From: an uncultured Oscillospiraceae bacterium
GTDB lineage: Bacteria; Bacillota; Clostridia; Oscillospirales; Oscillospiraceae
Direction of reading: 5' to 3'
Length of the DNA: 64,000 nt
NCBI GenBank assembly: GCA_934597255.1
Contig: CAKTQV010000004.1
Coordinates: 1 to 64,000 of the forward strand
This document shows positions 24,032-31,963 of this stretch, in pieces; positions within the stretch are counted from its first letter, which is position 1; every line of letters starts with the position of its first letter. The notes under the pieces are model-generated. The model saw nothing but the letters and a program-made list of their open reading frames with translations. It was not told the origin of the DNA and ran no database searches. Both the position numbers and the translations under genes were made by a program.

Positions 24032-25351
24032 TCAGATGAGCTGCAGGCGGCGGGCGGCGGCGCGAAGCTCCTCCCGGAAGTCGGGATGGGCGACGGCGAT
24101 GAGCGCGAGCGCCCGGTCGCGGACGGATTTGCCGCGCAGACGCGCCGTGCCGTATTCCGTGACGACGTGATCGACGATGTTGCGCGGGATGGAAACCACA
24201 TTGCCGGCCGTGAGCTGCGGGACGATGCGCGAAATGGCGCCGCCCTTGGCCGTGGACTGCAGGGCGATGACACCGCGGCCGCCGGGGGCGTGGTACGCGC
24301 CGTAGGCAAAGTCCCAGGCGCCGCCGGTGCCGGAATACTGCTTACCGGCGATGGTCTCGGAGCAGACCTGCCCCGTCAGATCGATCTCCAGCGCCGTATT
24401 GACGGAAACGAGATTTTCGTTCCGGGCGATGTTGAACGGGTCGTTCACATAGTGGACGGGCATCAGCTCGACCATGGGGTTGTCGTTGATGAAATCGTAC
24501 AGCTCCCGCGTGCCCCAGGTGAACGCGGCGATGGAGCGGTTGCGGTAGAAGTTTTTCCGTGAGTTGTTCACGGCGCCGCAGGCCATCAGCTTGCCCATGG
24601 CCGAGCCGAGCATCTCCGTATAGATGCCCAGATCGTGCCGCCCGGTCAGCCGCTCCGCCACGGCGTCCGGCATGCCGCCGATGCCGAGCTGGATGCAGTC
24701 GCCGTCGTGGATGAGCTCGGCGGCGTAATCCGCGATGGTCTCCTGAATGGCGGTGCGGGGATAGATGGGGGAGTTGGCGACGGGCTGGTCGTCCTCGACG
24801 AAATACTGCACCTTTTCCACGGGGATGCGCGTGGTGCCGAAGGTGTAGGGAAGATTGCTGTTCGTTTCCAGGATGACCGTTTCGCAGGTGTCGAACAGCT
24901 CCAGCTCCACCTGCTGGCTCGTGGACATGCAGACGTAGCCGAAGCGGTCCATCGGCGTCACGGCGGCCACGAATACGTTCGGCCGCTTCGTTTCGCACAT
25001 GGCCTCAAAGCAGCTGTGCAGGTTGTTCGGCACAAAGCTTACCCGGCCGGTGGAATGCAGCCGGCGCAGGCTCGGCCCGTAGAAAATGGACAGGATGTCG
25101 ATCACGCCCTCCATGCCGTCCATGGTCAGGAAGGGATACTCCTCCTGCGGATTGGCCAGCCACAGCGTCACGCCGCGCACGCCGCGGTCGCGTATCTCGT
25201 GCAGCCGGCGCAGGAAGGCGACCGGCTCGTTGCCGTAGGAGGCCACGGCGATGCAGTCGCCGGATTTGATCTTCAGAAGGGCTTGGTCCATATCAATGAA
25301 TTTGGAGCGGTAGGCGCTGTCGTCGCGCTGATAGGGCTTCGGTTCGTCCAT
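24032..25351 (-). CDS. Acetyl-CoA hydrolase/transferase family CoA transferase
   Basis: A 439-residue class I CoA transferase moving CoA between acyl-CoA and a carboxylate. Family-typical elements are the N-terminal KSGDCIAVASYGNEP, the central QLGIGGMPDAVAERL, the active-site Glu in YTEMLGSAM and the C-terminal GGAWDFAYGAYHAPGGRGVIAL. Close relatives act on acetate with butyryl-CoA or 4-hydroxybutyryl-CoA, so a role in butyrate fermentation is plausible, but the substrate cannot be fixed from sequence. ATG 25351 follows GAGGTGA. Divergent from the DUF2461 gene. Confidence 0.85.
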   Translation of the reverse strand: MDEPKPYQRDDSAYRSKFIDMDQALLKIKSGDCIAVASYGNEPVAFLRRLHEIRDRGVRGVTLWLANPQEEYPFLTMDGMEGVIDILSIFYGPSLRRLHSTGRVSFVPNNLHSCFEAMCETKRPNVFVAAVTPMDRFGYVCMSTSQQVELELFDTCETVILETNSNLPYTFGTTRIPVEKVQYFVEDDQPVANSPIYPRTAIQETIADYAAELIHDGDCIQLGIGGMPDAVAERLTGRHDLGIYTEMLGSAMGKLMACGAVNNSRKNFYRNRSIAAFTWGTRELYDFINDNPMVELMPVHYVNDPFNIARNENLVSVNTALEIDLTGQVCSETIAGKQYSGTGGAWDFAYGAYHAPGGRGVIALQSTAKGGAISRIVPQLTAGNVVSIPRNIVDHVVTEYGTARLRGKSVRDRALALIAVAHPDFREELRAAARRLQLI

Positions 25352-25439
25352 GAAAATCACCTCATACTGACTATAACATATTTTGGCCGGATGTGGTACA
25401 ATATAAGAAACAAGTTTACCGTCGAAGGAAGAGAAAAAA

Positions 25440-26102
25440 TTGAGCGATGCATTCAAAGGGTTTCCGCGCCAGCTGCCGGATTTTCTGTGGGGGCTGGCGC
25501 TGAACAACGAAAAAAGCTGGTTTGAGGCGCACCGCGGCGAATACGAGCGCTGTCTGCACGGGCCGTTCCGCGCACTGGCCTTCGAAATGGCCGACCGGGT
25601 CGACGCGCGCTGGCCGGACGCCGCGCCGGCGCTGCATATCTCGCGCATACACCGCGACGCGCGGCGGCTGCACGGACAGGGGCCGTATAAAGACCATATG
25701 TGGTTTACGCTGGCGAAGACCTCGGGGCTTCACGACATACAGCCGTGCCTGTGGTTTGAGCTGGGCGCGGCGGGGTACAGCTATGGGCTTGGCTTCTGGA
25801 TGGCCGGCGGCGGCATGGCGGAGCGCTGGCGCGCGCACATCGACGCCAATCCCGCCCGTCTCGAGCGGCTCGCCCGCGCGTTTGGCCGGCAGGATCGCTT
25901 CGCGCTTGGCGGCCAGCAATACAAGCGGCCGAAGGGCGACCACGGGCCGCTGCTCGCGCCGTGGTACAACAGCCGCTGGATCGACTGCGAGCGGAAGGCG
26001 TTTTTCGACCCCGACCCGCCCGGCGCGGAGCTGGCCGACGAGCTGGAGGCGGACTGGGCGCTGCTGATGCCGCTTTATCAATACATGGCCGAGCTTGTGT
26101 GA
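25440..26102 (+). CDS. DUF2461 family protein
   Basis: A 220-residue protein of the DUF2461 family (function not established). Typical are FLWGLALNNEKSWFEAHRGE near the N-terminus, SRIHRDARRLHGQGPYKDHM near residue 68 and the GGGMAERWRAHIDANP region. It starts at TTG 25440 with a GGAAGAG site; the ATG at 25446 is the alternative. No signal peptide or membrane helix. It is a single gene between the CoA transferase and the Fur-family regulator, whose promoter begins at 26114. Confidence 0.75.
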   Translation: MSDAFKGFPRQLPDFLWGLALNNEKSWFEAHRGEYERCLHGPFRALAFEMADRVDARWPDAAPALHISRIHRDARRLHGQGPYKDHMWFTLAKTSGLHDIQPCLWFELGAAGYSYGLGFWMAGGGMAERWRAHIDANPARLERLARAFGRQDRFALGGQQYKRPKGDHGPLLAPWYNSRWIDCERKAFFDPDPPGAELADELEADWALLMPLYQYMAELV

Positions 26103-26113
26103 CGATGCCGCTC

Positions 26114-26167
26114 TTGACAGATGCGGGCCGGGGCTGCTATAGTTGGTTTTAAGATTGATTCCTAAAT
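26114..26167 (+). promoter_or_regulatory. Promoter of Fur-family gene with autoregulatory box
   Basis: TTGACA (26114-26119), 18-base spacer, TATAGT (26138-26143). Three bases downstream TTTTAAGAT - 3 bases - TTCCTAAAT (26147-26167) is an imperfect version of the rubrerythrin box, in the same place relative to the -10. Confidence 0.7.
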
Positions 26168-26180
26168 GGAGGAAACGACT

Positions 26181-26537
26181 TTGACCAGACAACGCCGCGT
26201 GATACATGAGATCATCAACGCCCGGCCGGTCCATCTGACGGCCGAGGAGATATACGAGCAGGCGCAGCAGCGCATTCCGGGCATTGCCCGCGGAACGGTC
26301 TACCGCAATCTGGGGCTGATGGTGGACGCCGGGGAGATACGGCGCATCGAGCTTGCCGGGGGCGCGGCCTGCTACGACCGCACCGTCGCGCCGCACGCGC
26401 ATCTGATATGCAGCCGCTGCGCGGCCGTGAAGGATCTGATGATCGAGGGACTGACGGAGAAGCTGTCGGAGATGACCGGGGAGACGGTCACGGACTGCGA
26501 TCTCATCGTCTATTATCTATGTGAAAAATGCCGCTGA
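26181..26537 (+). CDS. Fur-family (PerR-like) repressor
   Basis: A 118-residue metal-dependent repressor: winged helix at 1-75 with the recognition segment GIARGTVYRNLGLM, then a dimerisation domain with a HAHLICSRCAAV metal site and CEKC at the C-terminus (two CxxC pairs for structural zinc). TTG 26181 is preferred because GGAGGAAAC lies just upstream; ATG 26166 would lie in the operator without a ribosome site. A PerR role is inferred from the matching box at the rubrerythrin promoter; Fur or Zur is possible. The nitroreductase gene follows 15 bases later and is probably co-transcribed. Confidence 0.85.
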   Translation: MTRQRRVIHEIINARPVHLTAEEIYEQAQQRIPGIARGTVYRNLGLMVDAGEIRRIELAGGAACYDRTVAPHAHLICSRCAAVKDLMIEGLTEKLSEMTGETVTDCDLIVYYLCEKCR

Positions 26538-26552
26538 GGAGGAACGAAAATC

Positions 26553-27071
26553 ATGGCAGAAACATTGTATGACCTTACCCACAGACGGGCTGTCCGCAAA
26601 TACAAGGACACGCCGGTGCCGAAGGAGCTTCTGGACAAGATTTTGGAGGCGGGCGAATATGCGCCGACCGCCATGGGAAGCCAGCGCGCCTGCATCGTCG
26701 CCGTGACGAACCGGGCCGAGCGCGACCAGATCGAGGAGCTCAACCGCCGGATCATGGGCATAGACGGCAAGCCGTTTTACGGCGCGCCGGTCGTGATCGT
26801 CGTGTTCGGCGACATGAGCTGGCCCATGGGTGTCAAGGACGGCAGTCTCATCATGGGCAATCTTCTCAACGCGGCGCAGGCTGTGGGCCTGGGCAGCTGC
26901 TGGATCGACCGGGCCGAGCCGGTGTTCCGGACGGAGGAAGGCCGCGCGCTGATGAAGAAGTGGGGCGTGCCCGAGGGCTACGAGGGCGTCGGCAACTGCA
27001 TCATCGGCTACGCCGACGACGAGCCGCAGCCCGTGCCGCGCCATGAGGGCTATGTGATCTACGCCGACTGA
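26553..27071 (+). CDS. Nitroreductase-family flavoprotein
   Basis: A 172-residue FMN-binding oxidoreductase of the nitroreductase family, using NAD(P)H to reduce nitro compounds, quinones or flavin. Features: RRAVRKYKDTPVPKELLDKIL at the N-terminus (FMN phosphate contacts), EAGEYAPTAMGSQ, and the GLGSCWIDRAEPVF segment. It is shorter than classical members (about 200-220) but of a common clostridial length. It follows the Fur-family regulator closely, so expression may respond to peroxide. The substrate is unknown. Confidence 0.85.
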   Translation: MAETLYDLTHRRAVRKYKDTPVPKELLDKILEAGEYAPTAMGSQRACIVAVTNRAERDQIEELNRRIMGIDGKPFYGAPVVIVVFGDMSWPMGVKDGSLIMGNLLNAAQAVGLGSCWIDRAEPVFRTEEGRALMKKWGVPEGYEGVGNCIIGYADDEPQPVPRHEGYVIYAD

Positions 27072-27102
27072 CCGGCGGCCGCAGACGCAAGGCAATAAAA
27101 GT

Positions 27103-27136
27103 CTCCGCATGGTTCAGGCCATACGGAGGCTTTTTT
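27103..27136 (+). terminator. Terminator after nitroreductase gene
   Basis: CTCCGCATGG (27103-27112) pairs with CCATACGGAG (27119-27128), one mismatch, followed by GCTTTTTT. Confidence 0.7.
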
Positions 27137-27269
27137 CGGTCCGTGCGCTCTCCGGCCGGGGCGCGGGGCGCTTCGCTTGCAAGGCGGGGCGCCCTGTGCT
27201 ATATTTAATACGCCGGAATTGGCGTAAAAGGCTCCCGCGGCGCGGGAGCGCGGAAGAAGGAAGCAAACT

Positions 27270-28175
27270 ATGAAACCGACACTTGTTATTCTCGCGGCCG
27301 GCATGGGCAGCCGCTTCGGCGGGCAGAAGCAGATCACCCCCGTGGATGCCTATGGCCACGCCATCATCGACTATTCCGCCTACGACGCGATGCGCGCGGG
27401 CTTCGGGCGGATACTGTGCGTGATAAAAAAAGAGCATGAGGCGGATTTCCGGGCCGCCGTGGGCGACCGCATCGCCGCCTATGCGCCCGTGGAGTACGCC
27501 TATCAGTCGCTGGACGATCTGCCCTCGGGCTATCGCGTGCCGGACGGGCGCGTCAAGCCCTGGGGCACGGGGCACGCGCTGCGCGCCTGCCGCGGGCAGC
27601 TTGGAGACGAGCCGTTCGCCGTGATCAACGCCGACGATTTTTACGGCGCGGGGGCGTTCGCGGCGCTGGCGGACTTTTTCCGCGCCAATACGGACGCGCA
27701 CGAGCAGTGCCTTGTGGCCTACCGGCTGAAAAACTGCCTGACGGAAAACGGAACGGTGTCCCGCGGCGTGTGCGACGTGAGCGCGGAGGGGCGGCTTCTG
27801 AGCGTGACGGAGCTTCTGAAGATACAGGGGCCGGCCGCGGCCCCGAGCCATACGCTGGACGGCGAGACCTGGCTGCCGCTTGCGCCGGATACGCCCGTGA
27901 GCCTGAACACCTGGGGCTTCATGCCGGGCTTCATGGACGCCGTGGAGGAGGAGTTCGCGGCGTTTATGGAAAACGTGATGCCGGGCGACCCGCTGAAGGC
28001 GGAGTTTTACCTGCCGTCGATCGTCAATGCGCGCCTGCACCGGGGCACGGATACGGTGCGGGTCGTGATGACGGACGAGCGCTGGCACGGCGTGACCTAC
28101 CACGACGATCTTGAGCCGCTGCGCGCGGCGCTGGCGGAGCTTGTGGAGCAGGGGGCCTATCCTGCCGGGTTCTGA
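27270..28175 (+). CDS. Sugar-nucleotidyltransferase-like protein
   Basis: A 301-residue protein with the nucleotidyltransferase fold: LVILAAGMGSRFGGQKQI at residues 5-22 (the G-x-G-x-R signature), PWGTGHALRAC and INADDFYG (metal/nucleotide Asp residues) near 115. It likely activates a phosphorylated sugar or similar with NTP. Unlike glucose-1-phosphate uridylyltransferases it lacks an obvious left-handed beta-helix tail. Single gene with its own ribosome site (GAAGGAAG). The substrate is undetermined. Confidence 0.8.
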   Translation: MKPTLVILAAGMGSRFGGQKQITPVDAYGHAIIDYSAYDAMRAGFGRILCVIKKEHEADFRAAVGDRIAAYAPVEYAYQSLDDLPSGYRVPDGRVKPWGTGHALRACRGQLGDEPFAVINADDFYGAGAFAALADFFRANTDAHEQCLVAYRLKNCLTENGTVSRGVCDVSAEGRLLSVTELLKIQGPAAAPSHTLDGETWLPLAPDTPVSLNTWGFMPGFMDAVEEEFAAFMENVMPGDPLKAEFYLPSIVNARLHRGTDTVRVVMTDERWHGVTYHDDLEPLRAALAELVEQGAYPAGF

Positions 28176-28241
28176 CGGCGCCTTGTGCAATGTACATACT
28201 TTACAGCGGTGAAGCGCCGTGCATTTGTGAAGATTGGCCGC

Positions 28242-28270
28242 TTGACAAAGACGGGGCCAGTAGGTAAGAT
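28242..28270 (+). promoter_or_regulatory. met leader promoter
   Basis: TTGACA (28242-28247), 17-base spacer, TAAGAT (28265-28270). The palindrome GTGTTAACAC (28272-28281) lies at the expected transcription start and may be an operator. The transcript first encodes the Met/Cys-rich leader peptide at 28303. Confidence 0.7.
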
Positions 28271-28302
28271 TGTGTTAACACGAAAGGAAGGAGACAGAGC
28301 GT

Positions 28303-28407
28303 ATGCGTCGCAGCGGCATGATGATGGATATGATGATGTGCATGTGCAGCATGTGCATGATGATGCGCGCCCAGAACCGATGCTCGTCCTGTTTCATATC
28401 CGATTGA
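28303..28407 (+). CDS. Met/Cys-rich leader peptide of the metNIQ operon
   Basis: A 34-residue frame, ATG 28303 to TGA 28407, with AAGGAAGGAG 11 bases upstream. Of 34 residues, 12 are Met and 5 Cys: after MRRSG come runs MMM, MMM and MMM separated by D, CMCSMC and so on (28318-28365), then two more Cys codons at 28381 and 28390. It lies between a good promoter and an intrinsic terminator (28430-28462) just before metN. The arrangement is that of amino-acid attenuation leaders such as trpL or hisL: ribosomes would stall at Met (or Cys) codons when supply is low and alter RNA folding. An independent metal-binding micropeptide is the alternative. Confidence 0.75.
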   Translation: MRRSGMMMDMMMCMCSMCMMMRAQNRCSSCFISD

Positions 28408-28429
28408 TTTTGACAGTGTTGTAAAGATC

Positions 28430-28462
28430 AGAGCGGGAAACGGCGAGTTTCCCGCTCTTTTT
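28430..28462 (+). terminator. Attenuator terminator before metN
   Basis: AGAGCGGGAAAC (28430-28441) pairs perfectly with GTTTCCCGCTCT (28447-28458) around a 5-base loop, followed by TTTTT (28458-28462). It ends 26 bases before the metN start. A weaker hairpin, TGATTTT with AAAGATCA (28405-28411 with 28423-28430), immediately precedes it and includes the leader stop codon. Confidence 0.85.
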
Positions 28463-28488
28463 ATTTGCTTGACGAGGAAGTGTTGTTT

Positions 28489-29478
28489 TTGATCGAGATC
28501 CGGCATCTTGACAAGGTTTACCACGGCGCGGCGGGAGACGTGGAGGCGCTGCACGACATCAGCCTCACGATCGACGACGGAGAGATCTTCGGCATCATCG
28601 GCCTGTCCGGCGCGGGCAAGTCCACGCTGGTGCGCTGCATCAATCTGCTGGAGAAGCCGACGGGCGGCGAGGTGATCGTGGACGGGCAGAGCCTGACGGA
28701 GCTTCCGCGCCGGAAGCTTCTGGAGCTGCGGCGCAGCATCGGCATGATCTTCCAGGGGTTCAACCTGCTCCAGCAAAAAAACGTGCTGAAAAACGTCTGC
28801 TTCCCGATGGAGATATCGGGCGTGGACAAAAAGGCGGCGCGCGAGCGGGCGTATGAGCTTTTGGAGCTGGTGGGCCTGCGGGACAAGGCGGCCGCGTACC
28901 CCTCCCAGCTTTCCGGCGGGCAGAAGCAGCGCGTGGCCATCGCCAGGGCGCTTGCCACGAAGCCGAAGTATCTGCTGTGCGACGAGGCCACCAGCGCCCT
29001 CGATCCGAATACGACGCGCTCGATACTGGAGCTGCTGCGGCAGATCAACCGCGATATGGGCGTGACCATCGTGGTCATCACGCACGAGATGAAGGTCATC
29101 GACCAGATATGCGACCGCGTGGCCGTCATCGACCACAGCCGCATCGCCGAGACGGGCCGCGTGCGCGAGGTTTTCGCCAATCCCCGTTCGGATATCGCCC
29201 GGGAGCTGATCCTGCCGAAGGACTACAACGCGCTGGACACGCGCGGCGGCCAGAAGCTGCGGCTGACCTTCAACGGCGAGCATTCCGACCAGCCCGTCAT
29301 CTCCCAGCTCGTGCTGGAGTGTCAGGCGCCGGTGAACATCCTGTTTGCCGACTCGCGGGAGTATGAGGGCGCGATCTACGGGCAGATGCTGCTGGAGCTG
29401 CCGAACGACGAGCGGCAGGCGGAAAAGATCGTGTCGTGGCTGGAAAACAAGAAGTTTGATTTCCGAAGGGAGGGCTGA
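28489..29478 (+). CDS. metN: Methionine ABC transporter ATP-binding protein
   Basis: A 329-residue ATPase powering methionine import. Walker A GLSGAGKST at 38-46, the Q-loop in IFQGFNLLQQKNVLKNV, signature LSGGQKQR, Walker B YLLCDEATSALDP and the switch His in VVITHEM. Residues about 255-329 are the NIL domain that binds methionine inside the cell and shuts the transporter (trans-inhibition). TTG 28489 is chosen because GAGGAAG lies eight bases upstream and homologous sequence starts IEIRHLDKVY. First structural gene after the attenuator; metI follows three bases after the stop. Confidence 0.92.
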   Translation: MIEIRHLDKVYHGAAGDVEALHDISLTIDDGEIFGIIGLSGAGKSTLVRCINLLEKPTGGEVIVDGQSLTELPRRKLLELRRSIGMIFQGFNLLQQKNVLKNVCFPMEISGVDKKAARERAYELLELVGLRDKAAAYPSQLSGGQKQRVAIARALATKPKYLLCDEATSALDPNTTRSILELLRQINRDMGVTIVVITHEMKVIDQICDRVAVIDHSRIAETGRVREVFANPRSDIARELILPKDYNALDTRGGQKLRLTFNGEHSDQPVISQLVLECQAPVNILFADSREYEGAIYGQMLLELPNDERQAEKIVSWLENKKFDFRREG

Positions 29479-29481
29479 GAG

Positions 29482-30159
29482 ATGCTGTCGGAAATGTTCT
29501 ATAAGCTCTGGAACAACGGACTGATCCAGATCGGCGTCTGGGAGACGGTGTACATGACGGCGCTGTCGGCGGCGATCTCGTATCTCATCGGGCTTCCGCT
29601 CGGCGTGATTTTGTGCGTGACGGACAAGGGCGGCCTGCATCCCATCGGCTGGCTCAACCGGCTGCTCGGCTTTGTCGTCAACTTCTTCCGCTCCATCCCC
29701 TTCATCGTGCTCATGGTGGCCATGCTCCCGGTGGCGAAGCTCATCGTCGGCACGAGCATCGGCAACCGGGCCATGATCGTCATGCTCATCATTGCCGCCG
29801 CGCCGTATGTCGGCCGGATGGTCGAATCGTCCATCAAGGAGGTGGACGCCGGCGTGATCGAGGCGGCGCAGTCCATGGGCGCGACGAATATGCAGATCAT
29901 CCGGAAGGTGCTTCTGCCGGAGGCAAAGCCCTCGCTCATCGTCGGCGCGGTCATTTCCACGGTCACGATCCTCGGCTACTCCGCCATGAGCAGCACCATC
30001 GGCGGCACCGGTCTCGGCCAGATCGCCATCATCTACGGCCACCAGCGCTCCAACGACGACATCACCTGGATATGCGTGCTTCTCATGGTCGTCATCGTTC
30101 AGATCATTCAGGAGCTGGGCGGCTTCATTGCCCGTAAATGCGACAAACGTCTGCATTAA
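29482..30159 (+). CDS. metI: Methionine ABC transporter permease
   Basis: A 225-residue inner-membrane permease with five predicted helices, the normal size for MetI. Family marks are IQIGVWETVYMTALSAAISY near the N-terminus, NFFRSIPFIVLMVAMLP, and the coupling-helix segment EAAQSMGATNMQIIRKVLLPEA (EAA loop) that contacts MetN. The C-terminal part GGTGLGQIAIIYGHQR is also typical. It is co-transcribed with metN and metQ, with an AGGGAGGG-type site just upstream. Confidence 0.92.
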   Translation: MLSEMFYKLWNNGLIQIGVWETVYMTALSAAISYLIGLPLGVILCVTDKGGLHPIGWLNRLLGFVVNFFRSIPFIVLMVAMLPVAKLIVGTSIGNRAMIVMLIIAAAPYVGRMVESSIKEVDAGVIEAAQSMGATNMQIIRKVLLPEAKPSLIVGAVISTVTILGYSAMSSTIGGTGLGQIAIIYGHQRSNDDITWICVLLMVVIVQIIQELGGFIARKCDKRLH

Positions 30160-30211
30160 CGATAGAAAAGATCAAAAAATTTTTTACAAGGAAACGAAAG
30201 GAGAAAACATC

Positions 30212-31132
30212 ATGAAGAAGATTTTTGCCATCGCTCTGGCCGCGCTGCTCGTTCTGGCGCTGCTTGCCGGCTGCGGCAGCAAGACCGCCGAGACGCCCGC
30301 CGCGGAGACCAAGACGGAAGCCGAGCCGGAGCCGGCCGCCGAGACCACGGCGGAAACGGCCGCGGAAACGGAAGCCGAGCCCGCCGGCGAACTCAAGCCC
30401 CTTGTCGTCGGCGCGAGCTCCACGCCCCACGCCGAGATCCTTGAGCAGGTGAAGGACGCGCTGGCCGCCGATGGCTGGGATCTGCAGATCGTCATCTACG
30501 ACGACTACGTTCTGCCCAACGAGGCGCTGGCCGACGGCACCCTGGACGCCAACTACTTCCAGCACACCCCCTATCTCAACAGCTACAACGCCTCCAACGG
30601 CACCGACCTTGTCTCCGCCGCGCTCATCCACTATGAGCCCTTCGGCATCTACGGCAACGGCGTGGACGATCTGAGCCAGCTGGCCGACGGCGCGACCATC
30701 CTTATCCCCGCTGACGACTCCAACGAGACGCGCGCGCTGTTCCTGCTTCAGCAGGAGGGGCTGATCACGCTGCCGGAGGACGCCGATCCCGAGACCGGCG
30801 TGACCACGCTGGACATCGTTGACAACGGCGGCTACGACATCATTGCCATCCAGGCCGACACCGTGCCGGCGCAGCTGGAAAACGCCAATGAGGGCACCAT
30901 CGCCGTCATCAACGGCAACTATGCGCTGCAGGCCGGCCTGCACAGCGAGGACGCGCTCGCGCTGGAGGATGCCTCCGGCGACGCCGCCCAGACCTACGCC
31001 AACATCATCGCCTGCCGCGCCGGCGATGAGACCAGCGAGAAGATCACCGCGCTGGTCGGCGCGCTCAAGACCGATGCGGTCAAGCAGTTCATTGCCGACA
31101 CCTACAACGGCGCCGTCGTCGCCATCTTCTGA
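30212..31132 (+). CDS. metQ: Methionine-binding lipoprotein
   Basis: A 306-residue lipoprotein of the NlpA family that captures methionine (or its derivatives) outside the cell for MetNI. Signal MKKIFAIALAALLVLALLAG with Cys21 in the lipobox LLAGC, a long Ala/Glu/Thr linker (about 24-63), then the NlpA domain: LVVGASSTPHAEILEQVKDAL and ANYFQHTPYLNSYNA, the latter lining the ligand site. Start ATG 30212 has AAAGGAG. Last gene of the operon, with a hairpin at 31157-31178 after it. The substrate range (D/L-methionine) cannot be decided. Confidence 0.92.
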   Translation: MKKIFAIALAALLVLALLAGCGSKTAETPAAETKTEAEPEPAAETTAETAAETEAEPAGELKPLVVGASSTPHAEILEQVKDALAADGWDLQIVIYDDYVLPNEALADGTLDANYFQHTPYLNSYNASNGTDLVSAALIHYEPFGIYGNGVDDLSQLADGATILIPADDSNETRALFLLQQEGLITLPEDADPETGVTTLDIVDNGGYDIIAIQADTVPAQLENANEGTIAVINGNYALQAGLHSEDALALEDASGDAAQTYANIIACRAGDETSEKITALVGALKTDAVKQFIADTYNGAVVAIF

Positions 31133-31156
31133 CGATAAGCCCGAATAAGCACAAAG

Positions 31157-31178
31157 CGGCGTGGCTTCGGCCACGCCG
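31157..31178 (+). terminator. metNIQ terminator
   Basis: CGGCGTGGC TTCG GCCACGCCG (31157-31178), a UUCG tetraloop hairpin followed by TGTGTTTAT. Confidence 0.7.
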
Positions 31179-31322
31179 TGTGTTTATCAGGGATGAATTT
31201 TGGCAGGGAGCGGCCCGGGCGAAGCCGCTCTGCCCGCGTGCAGGGCTTTGCATTTACGCCCGTTTTACGGTGCTTTACGCATGAGACGGTTTTTGAAATG
31301 AGATAAGAATGGGAGGAGCGGC

Positions 31323-31859
31323 ATGAATATCACGGTATATCTCGGCGCGAACGAGGGGAACGACCCGGCGCTCCGACAGGCGGTGCGGGAGCTGGGAGGC
31401 TGGATCGGCGCGAGCGGGAACGCGCTCGTGTACGGCGGCTCGAGGAGCGGACTGATGGGACTGCTGGCGGAGAGCGTGCTTGCGGCCGGCGGAGAGGCGA
31501 CGGGCGTGGAGCCGGAATTCTTTGTGCGGCAGGAGCTTCAGTACGAGGGGCTGACGAGGCTGATCGTCACCGGGGACATGGCGGAGCGCAAGGCGAAAAT
31601 GATCGAGCTGGGCGACGCCTTTATCGCGTTTCCCGGCGGCACGGGGACGCTGGAGGAGATCGCGGAGGTCATGTCCTGCGTGTCGCTGGGGCTGCTGGAC
31701 GCGCCGTGCATCCTGTACGACCTGGACGGCTATTACAGCGGGCTGAAGGAGCTGCTGGCGCATATGATCCGCAAGGGCCTTTCCACGCCGGAGCGGCAGC
31801 GGGGCATTTTCTTTGCCCAGGATCTCGGGCAGATACGGGCGCTGCTGGAGACGCGCTGA
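31323..31859 (+). CDS. LOG-family Rossmann-fold protein
   Basis: A 178-residue protein of the LOG/lysine-decarboxylase-like family, related to enzymes that release bases from cytokinin or purine nucleoside monophosphates. Both signatures are present: YGGSRSGLMG (38-47) and FPGGTGTLEEIAEV, where Arg/Glu residues bind the phosphate-ribosyl moiety. No membrane segment. GGGAGGAGCGGC precedes the ATG. Single gene; the bacterial function of most members is unproven, AMP or other nucleotide hydrolysis being likely. The 140 bases before it hold nothing I recognise. Confidence 0.85.
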   Translation: MNITVYLGANEGNDPALRQAVRELGGWIGASGNALVYGGSRSGLMGLLAESVLAAGGEATGVEPEFFVRQELQYEGLTRLIVTGDMAERKAKMIELGDAFIAFPGGTGTLEEIAEVMSCVSLGLLDAPCILYDLDGYYSGLKELLAHMIRKGLSTPERQRGIFFAQDLGQIRALLETR

Positions 31860-31887
31860 CGGAGGCGATTTTTCCGCTTCCATATGC

Positions 31888-31916
31888 TTGTAAAGCCACG
31901 GCGGATATGCTACAAT
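31888..31916 (+). promoter_or_regulatory. Promoter of beta-helix protein gene
   Basis: TTGTAA (31888-31893), 17-base spacer, TACAAT (31911-31916), about 48 bases before ATG 31964. Confidence 0.6.
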
Positions 31917-31963
31917 CGGTTGCAGGAGCCTATTAAATGTTTCACAATCGAAAGGAGCAGAAA

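Noticed and set aside
28270..28490. SAM riboswitch or Met T-box before metN
   Set aside because: Neither the conserved SAM-I core nor a T-box sequence (including AGGGTGGNACCGCG) is present; the space is filled by the leader peptide and terminator.
28201..30156. Long minus-strand frame opposite metNI (651 codons)
   Set aside because: Low-complexity Asp/His/Arg/Ala translation without ribosome site, exactly antisense to well-recognised genes; a GC-bias shadow. The same holds for other long antisense frames, such as 1908-2972, 31910-34138, 36432-38486, 45103-47166, 48086-50059, 55396-57927, 58254-59657 and 61142-63142.
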